Positions 1 through 9,111 are shown, counted from the stretch's first letter. The stretch is 64,000 nt of DNA from DTU013 sp964490975 (GCA_964490975.1 CAZBEQ010000008.1:1-64000), one strand, 5' to 3'. A program made the numbers and translations. The notes: generated by a model from the sequence alone, not told the origin.

Positions 1-1
1 C

Positions 2-79
2 GGCGAAATTAAAATGAGTTCTGATGATAAGCTCACAACAGCAGTTGATTTAATAGTCGGAAGGATCGTGAAACTGTGA
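2..79 (+). CDS. ntpF: V-type ATPase peripheral-stalk subunit (G/H type), 3' end only
   Basis: An open frame runs in from the left edge and stops with TGA at 77-79, overlapping the GTG start of the next gene by four bases (GTGA). The 25 visible residues end in AVDLIVGRIVKL, which resembles the C-terminus of the small coiled-coil stalk protein (NtpF / AhaH family) that pairs with subunit E and normally precedes ntpI in this operon. The assignment rests mainly on position and this short tail; most of the gene lies outside the window. Confidence 0.55.
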   Translation, partial: GEIKMSSDDKLTTAVDLIVGRIVKL

Positions 80-2037
80 TCGTTAAAATGAGCAAGATTA
101 CAGTGCTTGGGATGGAGGATCAGCGCAGATCCCTTATTTCGAGCCTGATGGATATCGGTGCTGTTGAAGTAAATGAGATTAAAGCCGATGAATACGAGGA
201 GCTTGCGCAAAACCCTGATGTCCAGGAGGAAGTGTCAGCAATTGGAAACAGGATATCTGAGGTATCTGCCGCATTAGTGAGCCTTGATAAATACTGTCCT
301 GAGAAAAAGAAAATGTTTTCCGGCCTGCATGAAATGACCAGAGACCAATTTGCCAAGCTGCTTGATGATGAGGCATCCATATGGGAGTCTGTAAAGTATA
401 TACGTGAGCAGGAGGAGCATCTTGTCCAGCTCAAAAACGAAGAGAACAGGCTCAGCAATCTGCAGATATCATTGACTTCATGGAAAGGTTATTCACTTCC
501 CCTTGATTTTATAGGAACTCAGAAGACCTCTTTCATTCCAGGAACTATACCGGCAGCCGCAGACATAAAAACCATCAGTGCTAAATTTGATGAGAAAGCA
601 CCGTACTCTGTAATAGATGTGATATCAAGCGATAAGGATCAGCACTATGTATTGGCAGCTTTCCATAAAGATACGGAACAGGATTGCATGAGTGTTCTTA
701 AGGCTGCAGGCTTTAACAAAGTAACATTTCCAGGGTTGACAGGTACTTTGGATGAGAATATTGAAAGAATAAGCACACGTCTTAAGGAAAATTCTGCTGA
801 GAAAGATAAAATATCAGAAAACATCAAAACAAAAGCCGGTGAAAGAAGGACGATGGAAGCACTGCATGACAGCCTCGGCATGGAGCAGGGGCGTGCTGTT
901 GCCATCGGCAGGATATTGAAAACAAAAAGGGCATTCATGATAAAGGGCTGGATACCTGAGGCAGTAGCATTGAAGGCTAAGGAAATGCTGGAGGCCAAGT
1001 ATACGGTCAGTATAGATATCCAGGCACCTGATCCCGATGAAGAATTCCCGGTATATCTTGAAAATAGGGGACTTGCAGAGGCAGGAGAGCCTGTTTCGAA
1101 TATGTACAGCCTCCCCAACAGCCGTGAAATCGACCCGAATGTTATCATGACGCCGTTTTTTGTTATGTTTTTCGGGCTTATGCTTTCTGATGGAGGCTAC
1201 GGTATAATTATGTCGCTCGTTGCGGCATTTGCTCTTTGGAAGCTGAAGCTTCCGAAGAGTCAGCAGAAGTTTATGAAACTGATTTTTTTCTGCGGACTAT
1301 CAACTATCTTTTGGGGACTTATGTTTGGCAGCTGGTTCGGTATCGAGGAACTGGTGAAATATGGCGTATGGTTAAACCCGGTTGAGGAGCCGGAGCTTTT
1401 ACTAAGCTGGTCACTTCTTTTTGGAGTTATCCATATGTATGCCGGCTTCGCATTAAAGGCAGCAAATCTTATACGTGATAAAAAGTATCTGGATGCAGTG
1501 TTTGAAGTGCTGCCTGTTTATGTTTTCTATACCGGCTTTATTATGGTACTTCTGCCCTATGTCCCCAAAATGGATCCAATCGCTGCCGCTCCTTTGGTTC
1601 AAATCGGAAAGTATATTTTTATCGCAGGTGCGGTATTTATGATACTGACACAGGGGCGAGGTAAAAAGAATATATTTGGAAAGTTGTTTGGCGGTGTGTC
1701 AAGTTTATACAGTGTCATAGGCTTTATGAGCGATGTCTTGTCTTACTCAAGGTTGCTTGCGCTGGGACTGGCAACAGGAATTATTGCTTCGATCATAAAC
1801 CAGATGAGTGCAATGTTCGATTTCCCGGTGATTATTAAACTCATATTGATGACAGTTGTTTTATTGATAGGTCATACTATCAACTTTGCGATCAATGCGC
1901 TGGGTGCATATGTACACTCGTGCAGGCTCCAGTATCTGGAGTTCTTCGGTAAGTTTTTCACAGGTGGGGGCAAAGCCTTCAAGCCTTTGAAAGCAAATAC
2001 AAAATATATCATAGTAAAGCACGATGCAAGCGTATAG
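76..2037 (+). CDS. ntpI: V-type ATP synthase subunit I (a-subunit homologue)
   Basis: Membrane stator subunit that forms the ion half-channels facing the rotor ring. The 653-residue product has the usual two parts: a charged cytoplasmic arm with coiled-coil character (about 1-345) and a C-terminal bundle of seven to eight membrane helices beginning near residue 353. The essential Arg of the ion path is visible as R559 in the motif SYSRLLALG; the Enterococcus hirae counterpart is R573. The start is GTG at 76 (MIVKMSK), coupled to the upstream stop; an in-frame ATG at 88 is an alternative. First complete gene of the I-K-E-C-F-A-B-D operon. Confidence 0.95.
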   Translation: MIVKMSKITVLGMEDQRRSLISSLMDIGAVEVNEIKADEYEELAQNPDVQEEVSAIGNRISEVSAALVSLDKYCPEKKKMFSGLHEMTRDQFAKLLDDEASIWESVKYIREQEEHLVQLKNEENRLSNLQISLTSWKGYSLPLDFIGTQKTSFIPGTIPAAADIKTISAKFDEKAPYSVIDVISSDKDQHYVLAAFHKDTEQDCMSVLKAAGFNKVTFPGLTGTLDENIERISTRLKENSAEKDKISENIKTKAGERRTMEALHDSLGMEQGRAVAIGRILKTKRAFMIKGWIPEAVALKAKEMLEAKYTVSIDIQAPDPDEEFPVYLENRGLAEAGEPVSNMYSLPNSREIDPNVIMTPFFVMFFGLMLSDGGYGIIMSLVAAFALWKLKLPKSQQKFMKLIFFCGLSTIFWGLMFGSWFGIEELVKYGVWLNPVEEPELLLSWSLLFGVIHMYAGFALKAANLIRDKKYLDAVFEVLPVYVFYTGFIMVLLPYVPKMDPIAAAPLVQIGKYIFIAGAVFMILTQGRGKKNIFGKLFGGVSSLYSVIGFMSDVLSYSRLLALGLATGIIASIINQMSAMFDFPVIIKLILMTVVLLIGHTINFAINALGAYVHSCRLQYLEFFGKFFTGGGKAFKPLKANTKYIIVKHDASV

Positions 2038-2102
2038 GTTCTGTTGCCTGGGCAGAACGATCATATGCACATCGACTAAAAAAGACGGAGGTTTGAAAAA
2101 AG

Positions 2103-2555
2103 ATGCAGAATATTATTGATGGACAGATGCTAGCTTTACTGGGAGCTGCAGTAGCGTTTTTTGTAGCAGGATTGGGCTCATCCAAAGGAGTTGGACTTGC
2201 TGGACAGGCAGGCGCCGGGGTTTTGTCAGAGGATCCTTCAAAATTCGGATCAGTTATGCTTCTTGAAGCGCTCCCAAGTACACAGGCGATATATGGTTTC
2301 GTTATAGCATTTTTGATCATTGGACAGATCGATCCTGCCATGACTGTACAGCAAGGTCTCCATCTGCTGGCAGCAGGTCTTCCTGTTGGTATCGTAGGAT
2401 GGATATCCGCCATTTACCAGGGTAAGGTGGCAGCAGCCGGTATACAGCTGATCTCAAAGCGTCCTGAAGCATTGGGCAGCGCTATCACACTCGCACTGAT
2501 GGTTGAAATGTTTGCAATACTTTCACTTATAGTTTCTATACTTATGATTGGCTGA
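2103..2555 (+). CDS. ntpK: V-type ATP synthase subunit K (rotor proteolipid), Na+-site residues present
   Basis: 150-residue protein with two fused hairpins (four membrane helices) that builds the rotor ring. Against E. hirae NtpK (Na+ ligands L61, T64, Q65, Q110, E139), this protein has L57, T60, Q61, Q106 and E135, a constant offset of four, so the whole liganding set and its spacing are kept. By knowledge of the family this predicts Na+ rather than H+ coupling. RBS GGAGG lies before the ATG. The first hairpin carries a second acidic residue (E55) near the loop. Lies directly downstream of ntpI. Confidence 0.96.
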   Translation: MQNIIDGQMLALLGAAVAFFVAGLGSSKGVGLAGQAGAGVLSEDPSKFGSVMLLEALPSTQAIYGFVIAFLIIGQIDPAMTVQQGLHLLAAGLPVGIVGWISAIYQGKVAAAGIQLISKRPEALGSAITLALMVEMFAILSLIVSILMIG

Positions 2556-2664
2556 TAACGGGAGTATCCAGGCCCCTGTGGCAGCATGTTCCGAAAGGCG
2601 GCAGAAAAGGAAGCAGACAGATGTGGATTTTACTGCGTAAGGAATTTTAGAAGGAGCAATCCAG

Positions 2665-3264
2665 ATGACAGGAACAGAAAAAATTACGGCAAAAATAATT
2701 GAAGATGCCAAAAACAGAGCCAGCTCTGTTGAAGAGCAGGCAAAGAAGGAAGCGCGCGATATTTTGGATAAGGCGTCATATGAAGCCGGACTGAAAAAGG
2801 ATGGTATTTTAAAAAAAGCTGATATTGACGGTATGGAAACCTACAAACGCATGCTTGCTGTTGCTGGTCTCGAAGGCCGCAAGGAAACGCTCCGCGCAAA
2901 GCAGGATGTAATCAATGCGGCATTTAACAACGCTCTGGATAAGGTTTGCAATTTGCCTGACAAAGAATATCAGAAGCTGCTTGAGGATATGATCGTCAAC
3001 GCTGCTGTCAATGGCGGGGGCGAGATCTTTCTCTCCGAGAAAGATGCAGTGCGCATGGACACCAGCTTTATAGCAAATATAAACCAGCGTATTGGTTCTT
3101 CCGGCAAAACAGGACTCTGGTCTTTGTCAGAGCAGAATGTAAAAACAGTCGGGGGATTTATTCTCAAGAGCGGTGAGATGGAAATCAACAGTACGTTTGA
3201 AATCATGTTCAGCATGCTTCGGACAGAGCTTGAAAGCGAAGTAGTAAAAATATTGTTTGTATAG
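2665..3264 (+). CDS. ntpE: V-type ATP synthase subunit E
   Basis: Peripheral stalk subunit linking the catalytic head to the membrane stator. 199 residues: an N-terminal long, highly charged helix rich in Lys, Glu and Ala (about 1-90, coiled-coil-like, pairing with the NtpF-type subunit) and a C-terminal alpha/beta head (about 100-199) with the typical GGFILKSGEMEINSTFE stretch. RBS AGAAGGAG precedes the ATG. The next gene (subunit C) follows about 50 bases later. Length and position match the family. Confidence 0.92.
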   Translation: MTGTEKITAKIIEDAKNRASSVEEQAKKEARDILDKASYEAGLKKDGILKKADIDGMETYKRMLAVAGLEGRKETLRAKQDVINAAFNNALDKVCNLPDKEYQKLLEDMIVNAAVNGGGEIFLSEKDAVRMDTSFIANINQRIGSSGKTGLWSLSEQNVKTVGGFILKSGEMEINSTFEIMFSMLRTELESEVVKILFV

Positions 3265-3316
3265 CAGGAAGACCGCGATCCTGATGTTTTTTACAGAATA
3301 TATACGAGGGATGCAA

Positions 3317-4327
3317 ATGTTGAGAATTAATGAAGGTGATTATTCATATGCTTCCGCCCGCATCCGGGCGAAGGAACCAAAGCTGCTTGGAATCAGTCAT
3401 TTTGACAGGATGCTTGAAGCGTCTTCCGCCGAAGAGGCATATAAGGTGCTTACTGAAGCCGAATATGGCATCGGCGGGGCAAGTATGACAGGTATATTTG
3501 CGTTCGAAGAGCTGCTGTCAGAGGAAATGAAGAAGTGTTATATGCTTTTGACTGAAATTACGCCTCATGCAGAAATAATCAAGGCTTTTCAAAGACGCCA
3601 CGATTATTTCAATATCAAGGTGCTGCTAAAATCAGAGTTTTCAGGCGGTGTCATACCCCATATCCTTATGGATACAGGTACAATAGGCATTGATATGATC
3701 ACCCGCATGATCAGGGAACGTGATTATAGTGAATTTACGCCCTTGATGACCGAAGCGGTCTCAGAGGTGTATGATGTTTTTTCAAGAACGCAGGATCCTC
3801 AGGCAATTGACCTTATCCTTGACAGAGCAGCATCACGGCAGCAGGTCATGGATCTGAATGCAATAGACAGTCAGTACATAAGGGATATTGCCGAAATAGT
3901 AACTGATATTTCCAACATAAAGATGTTTATTAGAACCAGACTGCTTAACAAGGCATGGGATTTTATCAGTAAGCTGTTGAGTGGAGAGGGTGCTATAAGA
4001 CAGGAAACTTTTATAAAAAACTGCGATAAATCTATAGACAGTTTTATCGATGAGATACAGCACGGCAAATACAGCAAAGCTGTGTCAAAGGGCTGGGAGC
4101 TTTATAAATCAAAAAAGAGCTTATCAGGCCTTGAAAAGCTGCTCGATGATTATCTGATGGAATATGTGCAAAGCGCAAAAATGGTAACTATGGGCGTTGA
4201 ACCGTTGATTGCCTACCTTTTTGCCAAGGAAGTTGAGATCAGAAATGTCAGGATCATTATGACAGGCAAGATAAACAGGCTGCCTGTTGACCTGATCCGT
4301 GAAAGGTTGCGGTTAGTTTATGTATAA
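3317..4327 (+). CDS. ntpC: V-type ATP synthase subunit C (d-subunit homologue)
   Basis: Funnel-shaped subunit seating the central stalk on the proteolipid ring. About 336 residues, almost all helical, starting MLRINEGDYSYASARIRAKE, a typical N-terminus of the family. The ATG at 3317 is chosen because GAGGG (3306-3310) lies six bases upstream; an ATG at 3311 would sit directly against it, and a longer frame from 3257 overlaps the end of ntpE and adds non-conserved residues. The 3' end overlaps the next gene by eight bases, implying translational coupling. Confidence 0.9.
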   Translation: MLRINEGDYSYASARIRAKEPKLLGISHFDRMLEASSAEEAYKVLTEAEYGIGGASMTGIFAFEELLSEEMKKCYMLLTEITPHAEIIKAFQRRHDYFNIKVLLKSEFSGGVIPHILMDTGTIGIDMITRMIRERDYSEFTPLMTEAVSEVYDVFSRTQDPQAIDLILDRAASRQQVMDLNAIDSQYIRDIAEIVTDISNIKMFIRTRLLNKAWDFISKLLSGEGAIRQETFIKNCDKSIDSFIDEIQHGKYSKAVSKGWELYKSKKSLSGLEKLLDDYLMEYVQSAKMVTMGVEPLIAYLFAKEVEIRNVRIIMTGKINRLPVDLIRERLRLVYV

Positions 4328-4640
4328 GATAGGTGTGATCGGAGAAAAGGATGCAGTACTTGGATTTATTGCCCTTGGTTTTTCTGTTTTCCCTGTTGAA
4401 AGCAGGGAGCAGGCGGCGACTGTGCTCTCCGAACTGGCTGAAAGCCAGTATGCCGTTATTTATATAACTGAACAGACGGCAGCACAAATTGGAAGTGAAA
4501 TCGATCAATACCGGGAAAAACGCTTTCCTGCAATAATTCTCATCCCCGGAACACAGGGAACACTGGGTATAGGCATGCAAAGCGTTAAGAAGTGTGTCGA
4601 AAAAGCAGTCGGAGCCGACATACTTTTCCGGGATGAATAA
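4320..4640 (+). CDS. ntpG: V-type ATP synthase subunit F
   Basis: 106-residue central-stalk partner of subunit D (called NtpG in E. hirae, subunit F elsewhere). The N-terminal MYKIGVIGEKDAVLGFIALG Rossmann-like strand-loop-helix and the FPAIILIPG strand are hallmarks of the family. The start codon lies inside the end of ntpC (eight-base overlap), so no separate promoter is expected. A short gap with an RBS-like GTGAGGG leads to ntpA. Confidence 0.92.
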   Translation: MYKIGVIGEKDAVLGFIALGFSVFPVESREQAATVLSELAESQYAVIYITEQTAAQIGSEIDQYREKRFPAIILIPGTQGTLGIGMQSVKKCVEKAVGADILFRDE

Positions 4641-4677
4641 CAGTATAGATGATACTTAACGAAAGTGAGGGATATAT

Positions 4678-6447
4678 TTGAGCCAGGGAAGGATAGTCAA
4701 GGTTTCAGGCCCTCTGGTCATAGCTGAGGGAATGCGAGACACAAATATGTTTGACGTGGTCCGCGTCAGCGAAAGCCAGCTTATCGGAGAAATACTGGAG
4801 ATACATGGAGACAGGGCATCCATACAGGTCTACGAGGAAACCTCGGGCCTTGGTCCCGGTAGTCCTGTTGAATCGACTGGAGTGCCTCTAAGCGTAGAAC
4901 TCGGACCGGGCTTGCTGGAGAACATATTCGATGGCATACAGCGCCCGCTTGAGGTAATGCGGGAATCTGTGGGGAGCAACATCACCCGGGGTATAAATAT
5001 CCCGGCTCTTGACCGCAGAAAAAAGTGGAGCTTTACACCTTCGGTCTCTGCCGGAGATACCGTTGCCGCAGGTGACATAATAGGAACGGTTCAGGAGAAT
5101 GTAATTTTTGAACACCGTATCCTGGTTCCTATAGGAGTCGAAGGTGTTATAGAAAAGATTTATAATGGCGATTTTACTGTCGAAGAAACAGTGGCTGTTG
5201 TAAAAACCCCGGGCGAATCGCTTAAGAATCTGACAATGATGCAGAAATGGCCTGTCAGAAAGGAAAGACCTTATAAGGTGAAATTATCTCCTGACGAGCC
5301 CATGATAACCGGACAGCGAATAATCGACACGCTGTTCCCGATAGCAAAAGGCGGAGTTGCTGCAGTGCCGGGCCCCTTCGGAAGCGGCAAGACAGTTGTG
5401 CAGCACCAGCTGGCAAAATGGGCTGATGCTGATCTTGTTGTATATATAGGCTGTGGTGAGCGCGGAAACGAGATGACGGACGTTCTGATGGAGTTCCCTG
5501 AACTCAAGGACCCGAAAAGCGGCGAGCCTCTCATGAAGAGGACAGTTTTGATCGCCAACACCTCGGACATGCCGGTTGCAGCCCGTGAAGCATCAATTTA
5601 TACAGGTATAACGATAGCGGAGTATTTCCGTGATATGGGATACTCTGTAGCTCTTCTGGCAGACTCCACATCACGTTGGGCAGAGGCTCTGCGTGAAATG
5701 TCGGGAAGACTTGAAGAGATGCCGGGTGAAGAAGGTTACCCCGCATATCTGTCCTCACGTCTTGCCCAGTTCTATGAACGTGCAGGAAGAGTTGTGACTC
5801 TGGGCTCAGGAGAACGTCAGGGAACACTTTCTGCGATAGGAGCAGTTTCTCCTCCGGGTGGTGATATTTCAGAACCTGTCACACAGGCAACACTCCGTAT
5901 AGTAAAGGTCTTCTGGGGATTGGATGCAAATCTCGCATACCGGCGTCATTTTCCTGCAATCAACTGGCTGACGAGCTATTCTCTTTATGCAGACCGAATG
6001 ACAAATTGGTACATTAGTAACATTTCAAAAGATTATAGCGTATACAGGGCTGAAATGATGAAAATACTCCAAGAGGAGGCAGAGCTAGATGAAATCGTCA
6101 GGCTTGTTGGTATAGATGCACTGTCCCCAAGGGATAGGGTGACCATGGAGGTAGCAAGATCACTGCGTGAGGATTACCTCCATCAGGATGCCTTCCATGA
6201 AGTCGATACCTATGCAACGATGAAAAAACAGTTCAGGATGCTCAAATTGATACTGGATTATTACCATCTGGCACAGAATGCTGTGGAGAAGGATGTTGAT
6301 CTTAGGAGTATCTTCGGAGTGCCGGCAAGAGAGAAGATCGGCCGTGCTAAATATGTACCGCAGGATCAGATCGACGTTGAATACAATATCATCGAACAGG
6401 AGTTGTCCGCCCAGATGGATGCTCTGCTGTCAAAGGAGGGTGAATAA
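4678..6447 (+). CDS. ntpA: V-type ATP synthase catalytic subunit A
   Basis: Catalytic ATPase subunit, 589 residues, with N-terminal beta-barrel, the A-subunit-specific non-homologous insert (about 80-190), nucleotide-binding domain and C-terminal helices. Walker A reads GPFGSGKT at 232-239 with K238, the same number as in E. hirae NtpA; the catalytic GERGNE and LADSTSRWAEALREMSGR motifs are intact. The start is TTG at 4678, nine bases after GTGAGGG; the protein then reads MSQGRIVKVSGPLV as expected. It is separated from ntpB by two bases. Confidence 0.97.
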   Translation: MSQGRIVKVSGPLVIAEGMRDTNMFDVVRVSESQLIGEILEIHGDRASIQVYEETSGLGPGSPVESTGVPLSVELGPGLLENIFDGIQRPLEVMRESVGSNITRGINIPALDRRKKWSFTPSVSAGDTVAAGDIIGTVQENVIFEHRILVPIGVEGVIEKIYNGDFTVEETVAVVKTPGESLKNLTMMQKWPVRKERPYKVKLSPDEPMITGQRIIDTLFPIAKGGVAAVPGPFGSGKTVVQHQLAKWADADLVVYIGCGERGNEMTDVLMEFPELKDPKSGEPLMKRTVLIANTSDMPVAAREASIYTGITIAEYFRDMGYSVALLADSTSRWAEALREMSGRLEEMPGEEGYPAYLSSRLAQFYERAGRVVTLGSGERQGTLSAIGAVSPPGGDISEPVTQATLRIVKVFWGLDANLAYRRHFPAINWLTSYSLYADRMTNWYISNISKDYSVYRAEMMKILQEEAELDEIVRLVGIDALSPRDRVTMEVARSLREDYLHQDAFHEVDTYATMKKQFRMLKLILDYYHLAQNAVEKDVDLRSIFGVPAREKIGRAKYVPQDQIDVEYNIIEQELSAQMDALLSKEGE

Positions 6448-6449
6448 GC

Positions 6450-7829
6450 ATGTTGAAGGAGTATCGTTCCATTGCCGAGGTAGCCGGTCCTTTGATGCTT
6501 GTGCAGAATGTTGAGGGCGTTACGTTCAATGAGCTTGGAGAGATAGAGCTGCATAACGGCGAGATCCGCCGATGCAAGGTACTTGAGGTGAATGGCTCAA
6601 ATGCATTGGTCCAGCTTTTTGAAAGCGCTGTTGGTATAAATCTGTCATCAAGCAAAGTAAGATTCCTGGGTCGTGGTTTGGAAATGCCTGTATCCATGGA
6701 TATGCTCGGACGTGTATTTGATGGACTTGGCAAACCAATCGACGGCGGACCGGATATCATACCGGATGCCAGGCTCGATATAAACGGTGTGCCTATGAAT
6801 CCGGCAGCCCGTGACTATCCATCCGAGTTTATACAGACAGGTGTCTCCGCAATAGATGGCCTTAATACCTTGGTGCGTGGACAAAAGCTGCCTATTTTCT
6901 CGGGATCAGGACTTCCGCATTCACAGCTGGCAGCTCAGATAGCGCGTCAGGCAAAGGTTTTAGGCGGTGACAGTAAATTTGCCGTTGTATTTGGAGCTAT
7001 AGGAATAACCTTTGAAGAAGCTGATTTCTTCATATCCGACTTTAAAAGAACGGGTGCCATAGACAGGGCTGTACTCTTCATGAACCTTGCCAATGATCCT
7101 GCAGTTGAACGTATATCAACGCCGCGTATGGCACTGTCAGCTGCGGAGTATCTGGCATTTGAAAAGGGTATGCATGTCCTTGTCATTTTAACTGATATAA
7201 CTAATTATGCTGAAGCGCTCCGCGAGGTTTCAGCCGCTCGTAAGGAAGTGCCGGGACGCCGTGGCTATCCGGGCTACCTGTATACAGACCTTGCAACACT
7301 GTATGAACGCGCCGGACGAAAGAAGGGCTATGAGGGAAGTATTACGATGATACCGATCCTTTCGATGCCTGAGGATGACAAGACGCATCCTATTCCTGAC
7401 CTGACAGGTTACATCACCGAGGGACAGATAATATTGAACCGTGAACTTCACAAAAAGGGAGTAACGCCTCCGATAGACGTACTGCCGTCGCTGTCCCGTC
7501 TGAAGGACAAGGGTATCGGCAAGGGCAAAACACGTGAGGACCATGCAAATACGATGAACCAACTCTTTGCTGCATATGCCAGAGGTAAGGAAGCTAAGGA
7601 GCTTGCGGTCATTCTGGGCGATGCTGCATTGACAGACGTTGACAAGCTTTATGCTAAATTTGCTGACGCTTTTGAAGCAAAATATGTTTCACAGGGATAT
7701 GATACGGACAGATCGATAACCCAGACGCTTGAGCTTGGATGGAAGCTTCTTTCGATACTTCCGGCCGGTGAATTGAAGCGTATCAAACAGGAATTCATCG
7801 ATAAATACCTGCCTCAAAAGGCCGAGTGA
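6450..7829 (+). CDS. ntpB: V-type ATP synthase subunit B
   Basis: Non-catalytic nucleotide-interface subunit, 459 residues. It lacks a P-loop (SGSGLPHSQLA occupies the position), which is normal for B subunits, and keeps the arginine finger R350 in LPSLSRLKDKGIG, the same position as in E. hirae. The motifs VFGAIGITFEEADFF and EVPGRRGYPGYLYTDLATLYERAGR are typical. ATG start after GGAGGGTG at the very end of ntpA. Confidence 0.97.
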   Translation: MLKEYRSIAEVAGPLMLVQNVEGVTFNELGEIELHNGEIRRCKVLEVNGSNALVQLFESAVGINLSSSKVRFLGRGLEMPVSMDMLGRVFDGLGKPIDGGPDIIPDARLDINGVPMNPAARDYPSEFIQTGVSAIDGLNTLVRGQKLPIFSGSGLPHSQLAAQIARQAKVLGGDSKFAVVFGAIGITFEEADFFISDFKRTGAIDRAVLFMNLANDPAVERISTPRMALSAAEYLAFEKGMHVLVILTDITNYAEALREVSAARKEVPGRRGYPGYLYTDLATLYERAGRKKGYEGSITMIPILSMPEDDKTHPIPDLTGYITEGQIILNRELHKKGVTPPIDVLPSLSRLKDKGIGKGKTREDHANTMNQLFAAYARGKEAKELAVILGDAALTDVDKLYAKFADAFEAKYVSQGYDTDRSITQTLELGWKLLSILPAGELKRIKQEFIDKYLPQKAE

Positions 7830-7844
7830 AGGAGATAACGATCT

Positions 7845-8501
7845 ATGGCCCGAATGAATGTGAATCCGACCCGTATGGTCCTGACAGGGTTGAAAAAACG
7901 GCTCAAGACAGCAAAAAGAGGCCACAAGCTGTTAAAAGACAAGCGGGATGAACTGATGAAGAGATTCCTCGAGATCGTTCGTGAGAATAAGAGCCTCAGA
8001 GAGGAAGTCGAGGAGAAGCTTCAACTGGTACATTCACGGTTTGTCATGGCCAGGGCGGAGATGAACAGCGAACTGCTTGAGGAAGCGCTCATGTTCCCAA
8101 AACAGAAGGTGGAGCTGAGTGCGTCTACAAGGAATATAATGAGTGTAGACGTTCCGGTGCTGGAATTCCATACGCAATCCGATGACGAGGGTGACATTTA
8201 TCCTTATGGCTTCGCCAGTACTTCAGGAGAACTCGATGGTGCTATAGCAACGCTTTCTGAACTGACTCCGACACTTTTGAAACTGGCTGAACTGGAGAAA
8301 TCGGCGCAGCTGCTGGCAGATGAAATAGAGAAGACACGACGCAGGGTCAACGCATTGGAATATGTGCTGATACCAAACCTTGAGGAAACAATAAAGTATA
8401 TCGTAATGAAGCTTGATGAGAATGAAAGGGGCAACCTGACAAGGCTGATGAAGGTCAAGGATATGATGCTTGAACAGGCCCACCATTACGAATTTAAATG
8501 A
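7845..8501 (+). CDS. ntpD: V-type ATP synthase subunit D
   Basis: Central rotor shaft, 218 residues, two long helices forming a coiled coil (about 12-75 and 125-200). The N-terminus MNVNPTRMVLTGLKKRLKTA and the internal RRRVNALEYVLIPNLEETIKYI are family signatures. It is the last gene of the operon: a hairpin terminator follows immediately. RBS GGAG lies upstream of the ATG. Confidence 0.95.
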   Translation: MARMNVNPTRMVLTGLKKRLKTAKRGHKLLKDKRDELMKRFLEIVRENKSLREEVEEKLQLVHSRFVMARAEMNSELLEEALMFPKQKVELSASTRNIMSVDVPVLEFHTQSDDEGDIYPYGFASTSGELDGAIATLSELTPTLLKLAELEKSAQLLADEIEKTRRRVNALEYVLIPNLEETIKYIVMKLDENERGNLTRLMKVKDMMLEQAHHYEFK

Positions 8502-8504
8502 ATC

Positions 8505-8540
8505 AAAGGGCACTGCCGGTAAGTATGGTAGTGCCTTTCT
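8505..8540 (+). terminator. Terminator of the V-ATPase operon
   Basis: Hairpin with arms AAAGGGCACTGCC (8505-8517) and GGTAGTGCCTTT (about 8527-8538), one G-U pair, short loop and a T-rich tail. It lies four bases after the ntpD stop and fits a factor-independent terminator. Confidence 0.75.
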
Positions 8541-8559
8541 CATTGTAGATGCTTCAATT

Positions 8560-8604
8560 TGTATAAGTGTAAATTGTATAAGCGTTACCTGTATAAGTAT
8601 AACC
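8560..8604. repeat. Three 15-bp tandem repeats
   Basis: TGTATAAG recurs at 8560, 8575 and 8590 with exact 15-bp spacing; the last seven bases of each unit vary (TGTAAAT, CGTTACC, TATAACC). No gene or known site explains it. Confidence 0.8.
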
Positions 8605-8622
8605 TTATTGAAGAATTGGTGA

Positions 8623-8646
8623 TTGACAAAATTTCAAGTAGGGTGC
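8623..8646 (-). repeat. Inverted partial copy of the 41-bp repeat
   Basis: TTGACAAAATTTCAA at 8623-8637 is the reverse complement of the core of the 41-bp repeat at 8729-8840, followed by a diverged GGGTGC. Inverted copies thus enclose about 80-105 bp of A/T-rich DNA. Confidence 0.7.
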
Positions 8647-8728
8647 AAAATCTGTGTGCTGCTACTGCGTAATATTTAATTTTTCGAGTTATAACCAGTA
8701 CAAGCTCAGGATTATGTAAAGCAACTGC

Positions 8729-8840
8729 GCACCAAAGTTGAAATTTTGTCAAGAGGCCTGGAAAGATGTGCACCAAAGTTGAAATTTTGTCAAGAGGCCT
8801 GGAAAGATGTGCACCAAAGTTGAAATTTTGTCAAGCGGCC
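8729..8840. repeat. 41-bp tandem repeat, about 2.7 copies
   Basis: Units start at 8729, 8770 and 8811. The first two are identical over 41 bases (beginning GCACCAAAGTTGAAATTTTG); the third matches for 25 bases and then diverges around GCGGCC. There are no spacers, so this is not a CRISPR. Together with the inverted copy at 8623 it resembles the multiple end repeats of an insertion sequence; that reading is inference. Confidence 0.85.
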
Positions 8841-9111
8841 CGTACGGGAGTGCCAATATCTTAACTTTAGTCAATGGTATAATTAGGTAAATAAAGCAGC
8901 GCCTCGTATTCCCGGATGTAATACGGGAGCTGTATATTAATCATTCAATGACTTAGCCAGACAAACAGGCTTTGCAAGTTAAATCACATAGTTTGCTCTC
9001 CTTTTTATTGACATGATTGTTTTTTTGTATCGAAAAATCATATACGATAGTATATAATTTAAGCTATGTAAAGAATATTTGATCCAAGCATATTGTTATG
9101 GGAGGCAGAAG
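8841..9111. other. Non-coding leader of hprK
   Basis: No open frame of note. It contains a weak imperfect hairpin around 8902-8930 and an A/T-rich stretch with TTGACA (9008-9013) and TATAAT (9053-9058). Their separation of 39 bases is far too long for one promoter, so no promoter can be assigned with confidence. GGGAGG before 9112 is the hprK ribosome-binding site. Confidence 0.5.

Noticed and set aside
8729..8840. CRISPR array at the 41-bp repeats
   Set aside because: Direct tandem copies with no spacers.
9008..9058. One sigma-A promoter from TTGACA and TATAAT
   Set aside because: The two elements are 39 bases apart, incompatible with a single promoter.
9079..9111. Upstream start for hprK
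   Set aside because: No ribosome-binding site and no family-like sequence; the ATG at 9112 has GGGAGG.
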